NCBI GenBank assembly: GCA_000242815.2
Contig: AHHB01000036.1
Span: forward strand, 62,001-126,000
DNA: 64,000 nucleotides
Direction of reading: 5' to 3'
Source: Janthinobacterium lividum PAMC 25724
Lineage (GTDB): Bacteria > Pseudomonadota > Gammaproteobacteria > Burkholderiales > Burkholderiaceae_D
Shown: positions 17,848 through 25,891 of the stretch, piece after piece
Numbering within the stretch: position 1 is the stretch's first letter
How the letters are laid out: every line of letters starts with the position of its first letter
Program-made: the position numbers and the translations under genes
The notes under the pieces: generated by a model
What the model was told of the DNA's origin: nothing
The model's database searches: none
The model's input: the letters and a program-made list of their open reading frames with translations, nothing else

Positions 17848-18513
17848 TTACGCTGCGCCAGCGTTGCGCCGGCGCGCCATGAAGCCCAGCAAGCCCAGGC
17901 CGGCGACCAACATGGCCCAGGTTTGCGCTTCCGGCACAGGCGACACGCTGAGCAAGGTTTGCGAGGCAGGATTAACGCTCGTCAGGCTGGTGTAGTTGTA
18001 CAGGTTCTGGATGGCGCCATTGCCCGTCGCCACGCCCAGCATGCTGTTTGCCTGCATGACGACGGCATTGCTCAGGTTTCTGAAGCGCAGGCCGCCCGTT
18101 AGCAAGTTGGCATTGTCGTTATTCAATTCCCACAGGGCCAACTGGAAGGCGGCGGCGCTGTCGACGCTGGTGGATACATTTGCAATGGACGAAGCGTAGT
18201 AGCCCTCGTACAGGCGCTTCACGGAATCGCTGGCGGCAAAGGCGCTGCTGCTATAGTTATTTGCGCTGTTGCTCACTGCCACATTGGGATCGAGGCAGAA
18301 GGCCAGGAAGGTATTGCTGTCATACTTGACCTGCCACAAGGTAGGCGAGATGGCGCGGCCGGGGCCGAAGGCGCCACCGCTGGCCGTAAACAGGCTGACG
18401 CTATGCGAATCGACGACTTGCAGGTTGGACGCTGCCAGGGCGCTGCCGCTGGCGAGGGCGAAAACAGCGGCGGCGATACTGGCGCGGACGATCAGGTGCA
18501 TGGATTTTTTCAT
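17848..18513 (-). CDS. PEP-CTERM sorted surface protein with thioester-domain-like signature
   Basis: The 221-aa protein has a signal peptide (about 1-28, ending SALA). At the C-terminus it has a PEP-CTERM sorting signal: VPEAQTW (193-199), a hydrophobic helix, and the basic tail RRR (214-216). Such proteins are processed by exosortase and displayed or released at the surface. Between these ends, Cys73 in FCLDPN and Gln124 in FQLALWEL match the Cys and Gln spacing of thioester domains, which can form an internal Cys-Gln thioester that bonds covalently to targets. This is pattern-based and not proven. The gene lies 101 bp after the SdrD-repeat gene on the same strand. Confidence 0.85.
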   Translation of the reverse strand: MKKSMHLIVRASIAAAVFALASGSALAASNLQVVDSHSVSLFTASGGAFGPGRAISPTLWQVKYDSNTFLAFCLDPNVAVSNSANNYSSSAFAASDSVKRLYEGYYASSIANVSTSVDSAAAFQLALWELNNDNANLLTGGLRFRNLSNAVVMQANSMLGVATGNGAIQNLYNYTSLTSVNPASQTLLSVSPVPEAQTWAMLVAGLGLLGFMARRRNAGAA

Positions 18514-18614
18514 TGTGTATTCTTTTCAAAGTGATTGGAAAGTGCCGGTGCCGCCTGGAAACGGGGGCGCCTGCACATATCAGACAGGCGGATATGGCCT
18601 GGCAAAACAGGACA

Positions 18615-21600
18615 TCAGACAACCATTTCCTGGGGCTGTGCAGTGGTATGTGCCATGGCGCGGCGCAACACTTCAGCCATCTCGCACTGGGCCTGGGCGT
18701 CGACAGCCTGGGACACTGGCGCGGCAACGGTAGCGCCAGCCGCGCCCTGACCCAAGGCCTTGTCCAGCGCATGGTCGTCGCGCAGCAGGTCGGCCATGCT
18801 CGGCAAGGTGATGCCAGCCTTGGCCGCATCCTTGGAGTCGACGTTGAAATACACGTCCGTCATGTCGACCGATTTGCCGTTGACCAGGGTGGCGCTGCTG
18901 CGCTCCAGGTGCAGGTTGTCGTTGGCGTCGAGGAAAGGCAGTTCCGTGTAGGACACGGTCAGGCTGGCCACGCCGGCGTCATGCAGCGACATCAGCTCGC
19001 CGTCGTCCGTCACGCCATTGCTGTTGGCGTCGCGCCAGATGCGCAATTGCGCAAACTTGTCATCTTTCGCATCGACCACGCCGTCGCCGTTCGAGTCATA
19101 GCTGGACAGCTTGGCAAAACCCGTCCCTTTCTCATTGCCGCCAAACAGTTCGGAGATATTGTCGATCTTGCCATTGCCGTTGTTGTCAATGGCCAGCAAG
19201 CCGTCGTCGGCGGAGACCCAGCCCGACTGGATGGCGCTGCCCGTGCCCAGCAAGTCGAAGCTGCCGTGGAAATCAGCGCGGGCGATAGTGTGCACGCCGT
19301 CGCCATTCAAGTCGATCACGATAGGCGTAATGGCGGCATCCCAGCTCATGTCGTTCTGGCCCGAAGCGAGCTTCAGCACATCCGTGGAAACCACGTTGGC
19401 ATAGCTACCATTGCTGTTGACGTCCGAATCGATGTTGTCATTGCTACCCCCATTCTTGGCGCCCCACTTCCAGCTATTCATGGCGTAACCAGCATGCATC
19501 ACGTTGCTCTTGTCGAACTTCAGCGAATAGCTGCCAGGATCGAGGTTGCTAAACAGATAGTTGCCGGTGGCATTAGTGTAAGTGGTAGCCAGCAACACGC
19601 CGCTGCCCGAGTACAGCTGTACCTTGATGTTGGCGATGCCTGCCTCGTTGACATCCTGTACGCCGTCATGGTCGGCGTCGCGCCACACCTTGTCTCCCAG
19701 GCTGGCCTTGCGATAGATACCCGCGTCCCAGCTCATGTCGTTCTGGCCGGCAGCCAGGTTGATCAAGCCGGAACGGCCCGTGCTGGTATCGACGTCGGAA
19801 TCGCTGGCGTCATTGCCGACATTCGCCTTGGTGTAATAAAAGCCCGATGGGCGAACGACTTCCACTTTATAGCCGCCGGCAATCAGCTTATCGAAAAGAT
19901 ATTCTCCGCTGGCGTTCGTCGTCGTCGTGCCGATGACTTGGTTGCTGGCGTTGAGCAAGTTAACTTTCACTCCAGCCACACCCAGCTCGCCCGCATCTTG
20001 CACGCCATTGTAATTACTGTCTTCCCACACGCGGTTGCCAATGCTGCCTGTGACAGGCGCGCGCTTGACCAGGCCAGCGTCCCATTCCAGCTGAACGTCG
20101 CCCGATTTCAGAGCGATCCAGCTGGTGGTGAGGCCGGTGGCCGGATCGACGTCGGAATCAGTGGCATAGCCGCCCACGTCCGGCTTGGTGAAAGTGTAGC
20201 CGGCTGGTGGCACGAAACCCAGGAAGTAGTTACCAGGCATCAAGTTGCTGAACAAGTAATTGCCACTGGCATCCGTGGTGGCGCTGGCCACCACGGTACC
20301 GGAGGCGTCGAACAGATTGACTTTCACGCCGCTCATACCCGCTTCGCCCGCATCCTGCGTGCCGTTACCGTTGGCGTCAAACCACACGCGGTCGCCAATA
20401 GCAGCCGTTTTGTACAAGCCCGCATCCAGGTCCTTGTAGTTCTGGCCGGCTGCAACCGTCACCAGGGCGCTCTGGCCTGCGGCATTGATGTCGCTGTCGA
20501 GCGCATCGTTGCCGCCCACATCCTTGACCGTGCTCAGATAGCCTGGCGGCGCGACGACGGCGATGGAATACGTGCCAGCATCGACGCTGAAATTGTAATA
20601 GCCGGTGGCATCCGTGACGGTCGAGCCGATCACGCTGCCAGCTGCATTTTTCAGCTGCACCGTGACGCCGCCGATGCCGGCTTCGCCGGCATCCTGCACG
20701 CCGTTCAAGTTGGCGTCATGCCAGACGCGGTCGCCCAAGGAAGCCGGCAGAGCCACGATGCCCGCATCGAGGCTATGGTTGCTGTCGCCGGAAGCGAGCA
20801 GCACTTGCGCCGTCTTGCCGTCGATGGCGCTGGCGTCGGAATCGCGCTGCTCATCGCCGCCCTGGTCTTGGCCAGTAAAGGCATAGCCGGCAGGCAGGCT
20901 GGTCTTGTCGAACTGGACACTGTAAGCGCCCGGTTTCAGATTCGTGAACAGGTAGTTGCCGTTCGCGTCCGTCACCAGCGGGCTGCCGACGGCATTGCCC
21001 GACGCATCGAGCAAGGTCACTTTCACGCCGGCCACGCCTGCTTCGCCCGCATCTTGCAAGCCATTCTTGTTGGCATCGAACCATACGCGGTCGCCCAGTT
21101 CGGCAGCGCGGTACAGGCCCGCATCGAGGCTCAAGTTGGTCTGGCCCGGTGCCAGGGTGACAGACGCCATCTTGCCGGCCGCATCAATATTGCTGTCCTT
21201 GGCCGTGTCGCCGCCCTGGTTCGCTACCGTCGGCACATAGCCGGCCGGCGCGACCACGGTCACCGAATACGTGCCCGGATTGACGTCGAAGTGGTAGCCA
21301 CCGCTGGCGTCCGTCGTCGTGGTAGCGACCACGTTGCCGGCCGTATCCTTCAATTGCACCACCACATTGGCGATACCGGCCTCGCCCGCATCCTGCACGC
21401 CGTTGGCGTTCTTGTCTTCCCAGACGAAATCGCCCAGGTGCGCCATCGGCACCTTGAAGGTCAGGTAGTGCGGCGCCAGGCTCAGGTCTTGCGCGTTGCA
21501 GCCGGCAGTGCCGCCATCGTCACGCACCTTGAAGCCCAGGTCGAAATTGCCGGCGACCGTCTGGCTTGGCACAAAGACCAGGTTGCCTGCGCGGATGTCG

Positions 21601-22124
21601 TCGATGGAAATTTCCGTGCCCACCGTGACCGCCACGCCATTGAGCAATACCTGGCCGGCAGTGGTCGTGTTGGTAATGAGCACGGACTTGAAGTCGTTGT
21701 GTTCCACATCGTCGTGAAAACCAAAATCGCCTTCGCCGAGCACGACGCTGGAGCCATCGACCAGGTTGAACGTCTTGTCAGCCGCATCGGGCGCGTCGTT
21801 GACGGGATCGATGATCACTTGCAGTTCCAACTGGACGATATCGCCATTGCCTTTGTCGATCGTCACCTGGATGGTCGAGAAATTGCCGTTGTAGTTGGCC
21901 GCCCAGTCGCCGGGGCGCACATAAACGGTGTCGGCGTCCAACATGCCGAACAGGGGCGTGTTGCTGGTCGACTCCGTATCATCGGGTAACAGGACGGTAA
22001 AATTCTTGATGTTCAGCTCGCCTTGTACAGCGTAGCCGGCCTGTGTCAGCAAGTCGCGGATATCAAAGTTCTTGTTGATGTCTTCGCACACGTGAACCGT
22101 GGTCGACAGATTGTAGGTAGTCAT
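18615..22124 (-). CDS. large SdrD-B-repeat secreted surface protein, likely T1SS substrate
   Basis: The 1169-aa protein starts at an ATG (22124) preceded by a perfect Shine-Dalgarno (aggagg). There is no Sec signal peptide. The N-terminal part (about 1-220) has cadherin/VCBS-like text (VIIDPVNDAPDAADKTF). Six SdrD B-like repeats of ~116 aa follow (about 225-930), each opening with a variant of GDRVWFDANGNGTQDAGEAG. A C-terminal region (about 930-1090) has EF-hand-like calcium loops (DLNGDGV, DNNGNGKID, DSNGDGVVD, DANSNGVTD), and a ~75-aa tail ends the protein. There are no RTX nonapeptides. Lack of a Sec signal and proximity to the T1SS operon suggest type I secretion and a Ca2+-stiffened adhesin role (inference). 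Confidence 0.88.
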   Translation of the reverse strand: MTTYNLSTTVHVCEDINKNFDIRDLLTQAGYAVQGELNIKNFTVLLPDDTESTSNTPLFGMLDADTVYVRPGDWAANYNGNFSTIQVTIDKGNGDIVQLELQVIIDPVNDAPDAADKTFNLVDGSSVVLGEGDFGFHDDVEHNDFKSVLITNTTTAGQVLLNGVAVTVGTEISIDDIRAGNLVFVPSQTVAGNFDLGFKVRDDGGTAGCNAQDLSLAPHYLTFKVPMAHLGDFVWEDKNANGVQDAGEAGIANVVVQLKDTAGNVVATTTTDASGGYHFDVNPGTYSVTVVAPAGYVPTVANQGGDTAKDSNIDAAGKMASVTLAPGQTNLSLDAGLYRAAELGDRVWFDANKNGLQDAGEAGVAGVKVTLLDASGNAVGSPLVTDANGNYLFTNLKPGAYSVQFDKTSLPAGYAFTGQDQGGDEQRDSDASAIDGKTAQVLLASGDSNHSLDAGIVALPASLGDRVWHDANLNGVQDAGEAGIGGVTVQLKNAAGSVIGSTVTDATGYYNFSVDAGTYSIAVVAPPGYLSTVKDVGGNDALDSDINAAGQSALVTVAAGQNYKDLDAGLYKTAAIGDRVWFDANGNGTQDAGEAGMSGVKVNLFDASGTVVASATTDASGNYLFSNLMPGNYFLGFVPPAGYTFTKPDVGGYATDSDVDPATGLTTSWIALKSGDVQLEWDAGLVKRAPVTGSIGNRVWEDSNYNGVQDAGELGVAGVKVNLLNASNQVIGTTTTNASGEYLFDKLIAGGYKVEVVRPSGFYYTKANVGNDASDSDVDTSTGRSGLINLAAGQNDMSWDAGIYRKASLGDKVWRDADHDGVQDVNEAGIANIKVQLYSGSGVLLATTYTNATGNYLFSNLDPGSYSLKFDKSNVMHAGYAMNSWKWGAKNGGSNDNIDSDVNSNGSYANVVSTDVLKLASGQNDMSWDAAITPIVIDLNGDGVHTIARADFHGSFDLLGTGSAIQSGWVSADDGLLAIDNNGNGKIDNISELFGGNEKGTGFAKLSSYDSNGDGVVDAKDDKFAQLRIWRDANSNGVTDDGELMSLHDAGVASLTVSYTELPFLDANDNLHLERSSATLVNGKSVDMTDVYFNVDSKDAAKAGITLPSMADLLRDDHALDKALGQGAAGATVAAPVSQAVDAQAQCEMAEVLRRAMAHTTAQPQEMVV

Positions 22125-22481
22125 GCGGCCTCCTGGCAATGCGCAGCGATGGCGCCAGGAGTGCAAATGTGAGAGGCCAGGGCGCAGTCAGCCCGGCTGC
22201 GCGAAGCAGCAAATGTATACATGGTGGGGGCTTCCAAAAAAGAGTCTTATTTAATCAATGAAGCCGGCAGCATCTTGTATACGGTTTGAGGGACACAGAA
22301 GCCAAACGACGCAACCATACAGCAGGGTATGATTGTTTTTACGACACTAAAGTTATTTCAATTATATCTACTATGCTTTCAAAAGAAAAATATTTTCCTT
22401 AAAAAATGATTGAATTCATATTATTTTGATGTTTTTTCGACACCCTCCTATTCGAGGAAGATGATCTAGCCCTACTCGGGC
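22125..22481. promoter_or_regulatory. AT-rich divergent regulatory region
   Basis: This gap separates the adhesin gene (minus) from the rpfE-like gene (plus). The part from about 22320 to 22445 is strikingly AT-rich (runs such as aaaagaaaaatattttcctt) against a GC-rich genome. It probably holds the adhesin promoter and may bind an H-NS-type silencer. No exact promoter boxes are assigned. Confidence 0.45.
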
Positions 22482-22508
22482 ATGACCACAATCGCCTACA
22501 ATCTCGGG

Positions 22509-23561
22509 ATGAATCAACTTACCCTCGTCCTGCCCTGCGCCTTGCCCAATGCCGAACTGGCCGCCGACCTGCTCAAGGTCTTACAGGCACCCGCCCTGGC
22601 GGCGCTGCTGTCGCGCACATCCGCTTGCAATTTGGAAACTTTTGACAACGCCAAGCGCCTGCTGCCGCACGAAGCGTGGCTGGCGCACGCCTTGGGCCTG
22701 GCGCCCGCAGCCAATGGCGAGGCGGCGCAAGCAGCCTTTGCCGCGCAAGCCATGCGCGGCTACGGCCTCGTGCCGGAACCTGGGGCGCGCTACTTCCTGC
22801 TGCATCCAGCCCACCTGGCCATCGCCCGCAGCCATATCAGCCTGGAAGATTTGCGCCAACTCAGGCTGAGCGAAGCCGATGGCCGCGCCCTGTTCGACAG
22901 TGCTGCCCCGTATTTCGACGAAATCGGCCAGCCCCTGGCGTACGGCGATGCGGGCACCTGGTTCATGCGCGCCGATGCCTGGAGCAACTTGCAGTGCGCC
23001 TCGCCGGACGCCGCCACCACGCAAGACCTGTCCGTCTGGATGCCGGAAGGCGAGCACGCGCGCGCTGCGCGCCGTCTGCAAAACGAAGTGCAGATGCTGT
23101 GGCATGAACACCCTGTCAACGCGGCGCGCGAGGAGCGCGGCTTGAAAGCCATCAACTCCTTCTGGATCTGGGGCGCCAGCGTCGCCACGGCGCCCGCGGA
23201 GCTTTGCGCCGCCAAGCTGCATACGCAGGACGCGCCCGGCTGGCTGGCAGCGCTGGCGGAACCGGCCCGGCGCGATGCCAGTCCAAACAGTGTGCTGGCC
23301 GAGCATGCCGACGCCGTCGTCGTGCTGGGCGGACTGATCGAGGCGGCGCAGGCGCAGGAATGGGGCATGTGGCTGCAACAGTTGCAATCACTGGAAGCGG
23401 ACTGGTTCACGCCCCTGCTGGCGGCCGTAAAAGACGGCCGGCTTGGGCAACTGCGCCTGGTGCTGAGCCACCGCGATGCCTGGCTAGCTTGCAGCACCAG
23501 CAAGAATGCGCAACGCAAATTCTGGCGCGCGATGACCCTGAACAAATTGAAAACAACATGA
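22509..23561 (+). CDS. RpfE-like / COG4255 conserved protein
   Basis: The 350-aa cytoplasmic protein resembles the conserved betaproteobacterial protein found just ahead of recJ. It is often annotated as an RpfE-type regulator or as a remote relative of cofactor-independent phosphoglycerate mutase; its true function is unknown. Visible stretches are RYFLLHPAHL, WMPEG and NSFWIWGAS. The start MNQLTLVLP (22509) is preferred because homologues begin similarly; an ATG nine codons upstream (22482) is possible, and both have weak ribosome sites. Its TGA overlaps the recJ ATG, so the two are translationally coupled. Confidence 0.75.
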   Translation: MNQLTLVLPCALPNAELAADLLKVLQAPALAALLSRTSACNLETFDNAKRLLPHEAWLAHALGLAPAANGEAAQAAFAAQAMRGYGLVPEPGARYFLLHPAHLAIARSHISLEDLRQLRLSEADGRALFDSAAPYFDEIGQPLAYGDAGTWFMRADAWSNLQCASPDAATTQDLSVWMPEGEHARAARRLQNEVQMLWHEHPVNAAREERGLKAINSFWIWGASVATAPAELCAAKLHTQDAPGWLAALAEPARRDASPNSVLAEHADAVVVLGGLIEAAQAQEWGMWLQQLQSLEADWFTPLLAAVKDGRLGQLRLVLSHRDAWLACSTSKNAQRKFWRAMTLNKLKTT

Positions 23562-25258
23562 CCCGTACCCGCATCGCCACCCGCCCCTGTCCTTACCGCG
23601 AATCCGAACTGCTGCGCCAGGGCGGCATCCACCCGGTGCTGGCCCGCCTGTACGCCTCGCGTGGCTTGTCTGACGCCGCGGAACTGTCGAGCGAACTGGC
23701 GGCCCTGATGCCGCCATCGGGCTTGCTGCACATAGGCGCGGCCGGGGCCTTCCTGGCCGACGCAATTGCCGCCAAGAAACGCATGGTCATCGTCGCCGAC
23801 TACGATTGCGACGGCGCCACCGCCTGCGCCGTGGCCATTCGCGGCTTGCGCGCCATGGGCGCCGACGTCGATTTCATCGTGCCCAACCGTTTTGAATACG
23901 GCTACGGCCTGACGCCGGAAATCGTCGAACTGACCGCGCGCGAAAAGTCGCCCGACATCATCATCACCGTCGACAACGGCATTGCCAGCATCGACGGCGT
24001 GGCCGAAGCGAACCGGCGCGGCATCGAAGTGGTCGTTACCGACCACCATTTGCCGGCCGACACCCTGCCCGACGCGGCCGTCATCGTCAATCCCAACCAG
24101 CCCGCCTGCGGTTTCCCCAGCAAACACCTGGCAGGCGTGGGCGTGGTGTTTTACGTCTTGCTGGCCCTGCGCGCAGAAATGCGACGACGCGGGATTTTCG
24201 ATGCGCAAACGCAACCCAAGCTCGACAATCTGCTCGACCTGGTGGCGCTGGGCACGGTGGCCGACGTGGTACGCCTCGATACGAACAACCGCATCCTCGT
24301 CGCGCAAGGCTTGAAACGCATGCGCAAGGGCAATATGCACGCGGGCGTGGCCGCCCTGTTCCGCGTGGCGGGCCGCGAAGCGCGCAGCGCCACGCCGTTC
24401 GACCTGGGTTTTGCCCTGGGCCCGCGCCTGAATGCGGCCGGGCGCTTGCAAGACATGTCGCTGGGCATCGAATGCCTGATCACGGACGACGAAGGGCGGG
24501 CTTGGGCGCTGGCGCAGCAATTGAACGACATTAACCTGAAGCGCCGCGAAATCGAGGCGGAAATGCAGGATACCGCCCTGCTGCACCTCGATGCTTTCGA
24601 ACCGGCCAACAGCAGCACCATCAGCGTCTTCGACGCATCCTGGCACCAGGGCGTGATCGGCATCGTCGCCTCGCGCCTGAAGGAAAAATTCTACCGCCCG
24701 ACGATCACGTTTGCACCGGGCGCGGACGGCTGGATCAAGGGCTCGGGCCGGTCGATTCCCGGTTTCCACTTGCGCGACGCGCTCGACCTGGTGTCGAAAC
24801 GGGCACCGAGCCTGATCGACAAGTTCGGCGGCCACGCCATGGCGGCAGGCCTGACCATCCGCGCCGAGGCCTTCGACGCGTTTTCCCAGGCCTTCGAAGC
24901 CGTGGGCCAGGCCTGGCTCAGCTCGCAACAGCTGGAACGGGTAGTGGAAACGGACGGCCCGCTGGAAGACGCGTATTACACGACGGCCTTCATCGAACTG
25001 ATGGATGGCCAAGTATGGGGCCAGGGCTTCGCCCCGCCCGTCTTCTGCGATGAATTTCGCGTCGTCAGCCAGCGCATATTGAAAGAGCGCCATTTGAAGC
25101 TGCTGCTGGAAAAAAACGGCGTGCGCTTCGACGCCATCTGGTTTGGCCACACGGACGCCCTGGGCGAACGCACCAGGGTCGCCTTCCGCCTCGATGCGAA
25201 TGAATACAATGGCACGACCAAAGTACAACTGATGGTGGAACACGCGGAACCTGTGTAG
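23558..25258 (+). CDS. recJ: single-stranded-DNA-specific exonuclease RecJ
   Basis: The 566-aa 5'-3' ssDNA exonuclease acts in the RecF pathway, mismatch repair and base-excision repair. DHH-family motifs are visible: VADYDCDGATA (motif I), the FIVPNRFEYGYGL segment, TVDNGI (motif II), TDHHLP (the DHH motif, III) and GTVADVV (motif IV). The DHHA1 domain follows with FDASWHQGVIGIVASRLKE and GGHAMAAGL. The ATG overlaps the upstream stop codon (ATGA). The reading frame stays open further upstream, but that stretch belongs to the preceding gene. Length and motif order are standard. Confidence 0.96.
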   Translation: MTRTRIATRPCPYRESELLRQGGIHPVLARLYASRGLSDAAELSSELAALMPPSGLLHIGAAGAFLADAIAAKKRMVIVADYDCDGATACAVAIRGLRAMGADVDFIVPNRFEYGYGLTPEIVELTAREKSPDIIITVDNGIASIDGVAEANRRGIEVVVTDHHLPADTLPDAAVIVNPNQPACGFPSKHLAGVGVVFYVLLALRAEMRRRGIFDAQTQPKLDNLLDLVALGTVADVVRLDTNNRILVAQGLKRMRKGNMHAGVAALFRVAGREARSATPFDLGFALGPRLNAAGRLQDMSLGIECLITDDEGRAWALAQQLNDINLKRREIEAEMQDTALLHLDAFEPANSSTISVFDASWHQGVIGIVASRLKEKFYRPTITFAPGADGWIKGSGRSIPGFHLRDALDLVSKRAPSLIDKFGGHAMAAGLTIRAEAFDAFSQAFEAVGQAWLSSQQLERVVETDGPLEDAYYTTAFIELMDGQVWGQGFAPPVFCDEFRVVSQRILKERHLKLLLEKNGVRFDAIWFGHTDALGERTRVAFRLDANEYNGTTKVQLMVEHAEPV

Positions 25259-25380
25259 TGACACCTGACAGTATCTACTGCGCGTCGGTATAGGCCGCCT
25301 GCGATGCTTAGCGCACTAGAAGTACGGTTGCGCTTCTCGGCCACAAATCACTGCCGCTCGCCACGGCTTGCTCAGGTGCC
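25259..25380. repeat. dispersed ~120-bp intergenic element, copy A
   Basis: Copy A of an element also found at 52209-52326 and 60983-61106. It begins one base after the recJ stop with tgacacctga. It shares the core gcctgcgatgct, agtacggttgcgctt and tcggccacaa with the other copies. This copy has a 7-bp terminal inverted repeat (cacctga at 25262-25268 and tcaggtg at 25372-25378). The rest of the gap (25381-25657) is AT-rich with no gene seen. Confidence 0.7.
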
Positions 25381-25657
25381 CTGAGATTAGTCGCCTTGTT
25401 GCCATGCTGGCGGCCTGCCGCGCAGCGCCGTATCCAGGCATGGCGTGCGAGGATTGATGTATGAAAACAATATATTCGGTAAATTCATGAAATTACCAGG
25501 AAAGACAAGCACCGTTATCCGGGAGAAACACTGTTTCGCATCAATATCCCTCTGATAACCTTGCTTTTAATACTTAATCAAGCTGGCATTATTGCATTCA
25601 ATAATGGGCAAATCCGCAACATTAAATTGCTAAAATAAAACTATTGATTGAAAATAG

Positions 25658-25687
25658 TTAACACTTATTTGGCGAATTCGCTAGAAT
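25658..25687 (+). promoter_or_regulatory. candidate sigma-70 promoter of the riboswitch transcript
   Basis: A -35 box ttaaca (25658-25663) and a -10 box tagaat (25682-25687) are spaced by 18 bases in AT-rich DNA. A start near 25694 would place the c-di-GMP aptamer about 20 bases into the transcript. Confidence 0.55.
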
Positions 25688-25713
25688 TAATAAGGCATCA
25701 GGGAGTGTAGCGA

Positions 25714-25811
25714 TGCATGATTAATTCTGAGGGCAAACCCGTCGAAAGACGGGGACGCAAAGCCACCGGCCTACCGCGCGCAAGCGCTATGGCAGCGGGG
25801 CTACCAATGCA
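25714..25811 (+). ncRNA. cyclic di-GMP-I (GEMM-I) riboswitch
   Basis: The aptamer contains the hallmark GEMM-I segments in order: gggcaaacc (25731-25739), a GAAA-type tetraloop hairpin (gtcgaaagac), ggggacgcaaagccac, ggcctac, and the second stem with gcggggctacc. The arms tgcat (25714-25718) and atgca (25807-25811) pair to close the P1 stem. The layout closely follows the well-studied Vibrio Vc2 aptamer. It binds the second messenger c-di-GMP. No poly-U terminator follows, and the ribosome site lies ~75 bases downstream, so translational control or another expression platform is likely. Confidence 0.93.
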
Positions 25812-25891
25812 GGGCTGACACCGCCAGTGCGCGGCACCATGCCTCGATGCGTTGTAGAAATGTGGCCCTCGCCAACCCGGAGAGTTTCGCC

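Noticed and set aside
19690-21444. Regular ~350-bp DNA repeats that could suggest a CRISPR or satellite array
   Set aside because: The period is far too long for CRISPR and matches the six protein repeats in the adhesin gene.
18513-21989. A very long open frame (1158 codons) on the plus strand opposite the SdrD-repeat gene
   Set aside because: It mirrors the repeats and codon bias of the minus-strand adhesin, lacks a domain match, and the minus gene has a perfect ribosome site and recognisable repeats.
22790-25264. An 824-codon minus-strand frame opposite the rpfE-like gene and recJ
   Set aside because: The plus strand encodes RecJ with all motifs; the antisense frame is a by-product of high GC third positions.
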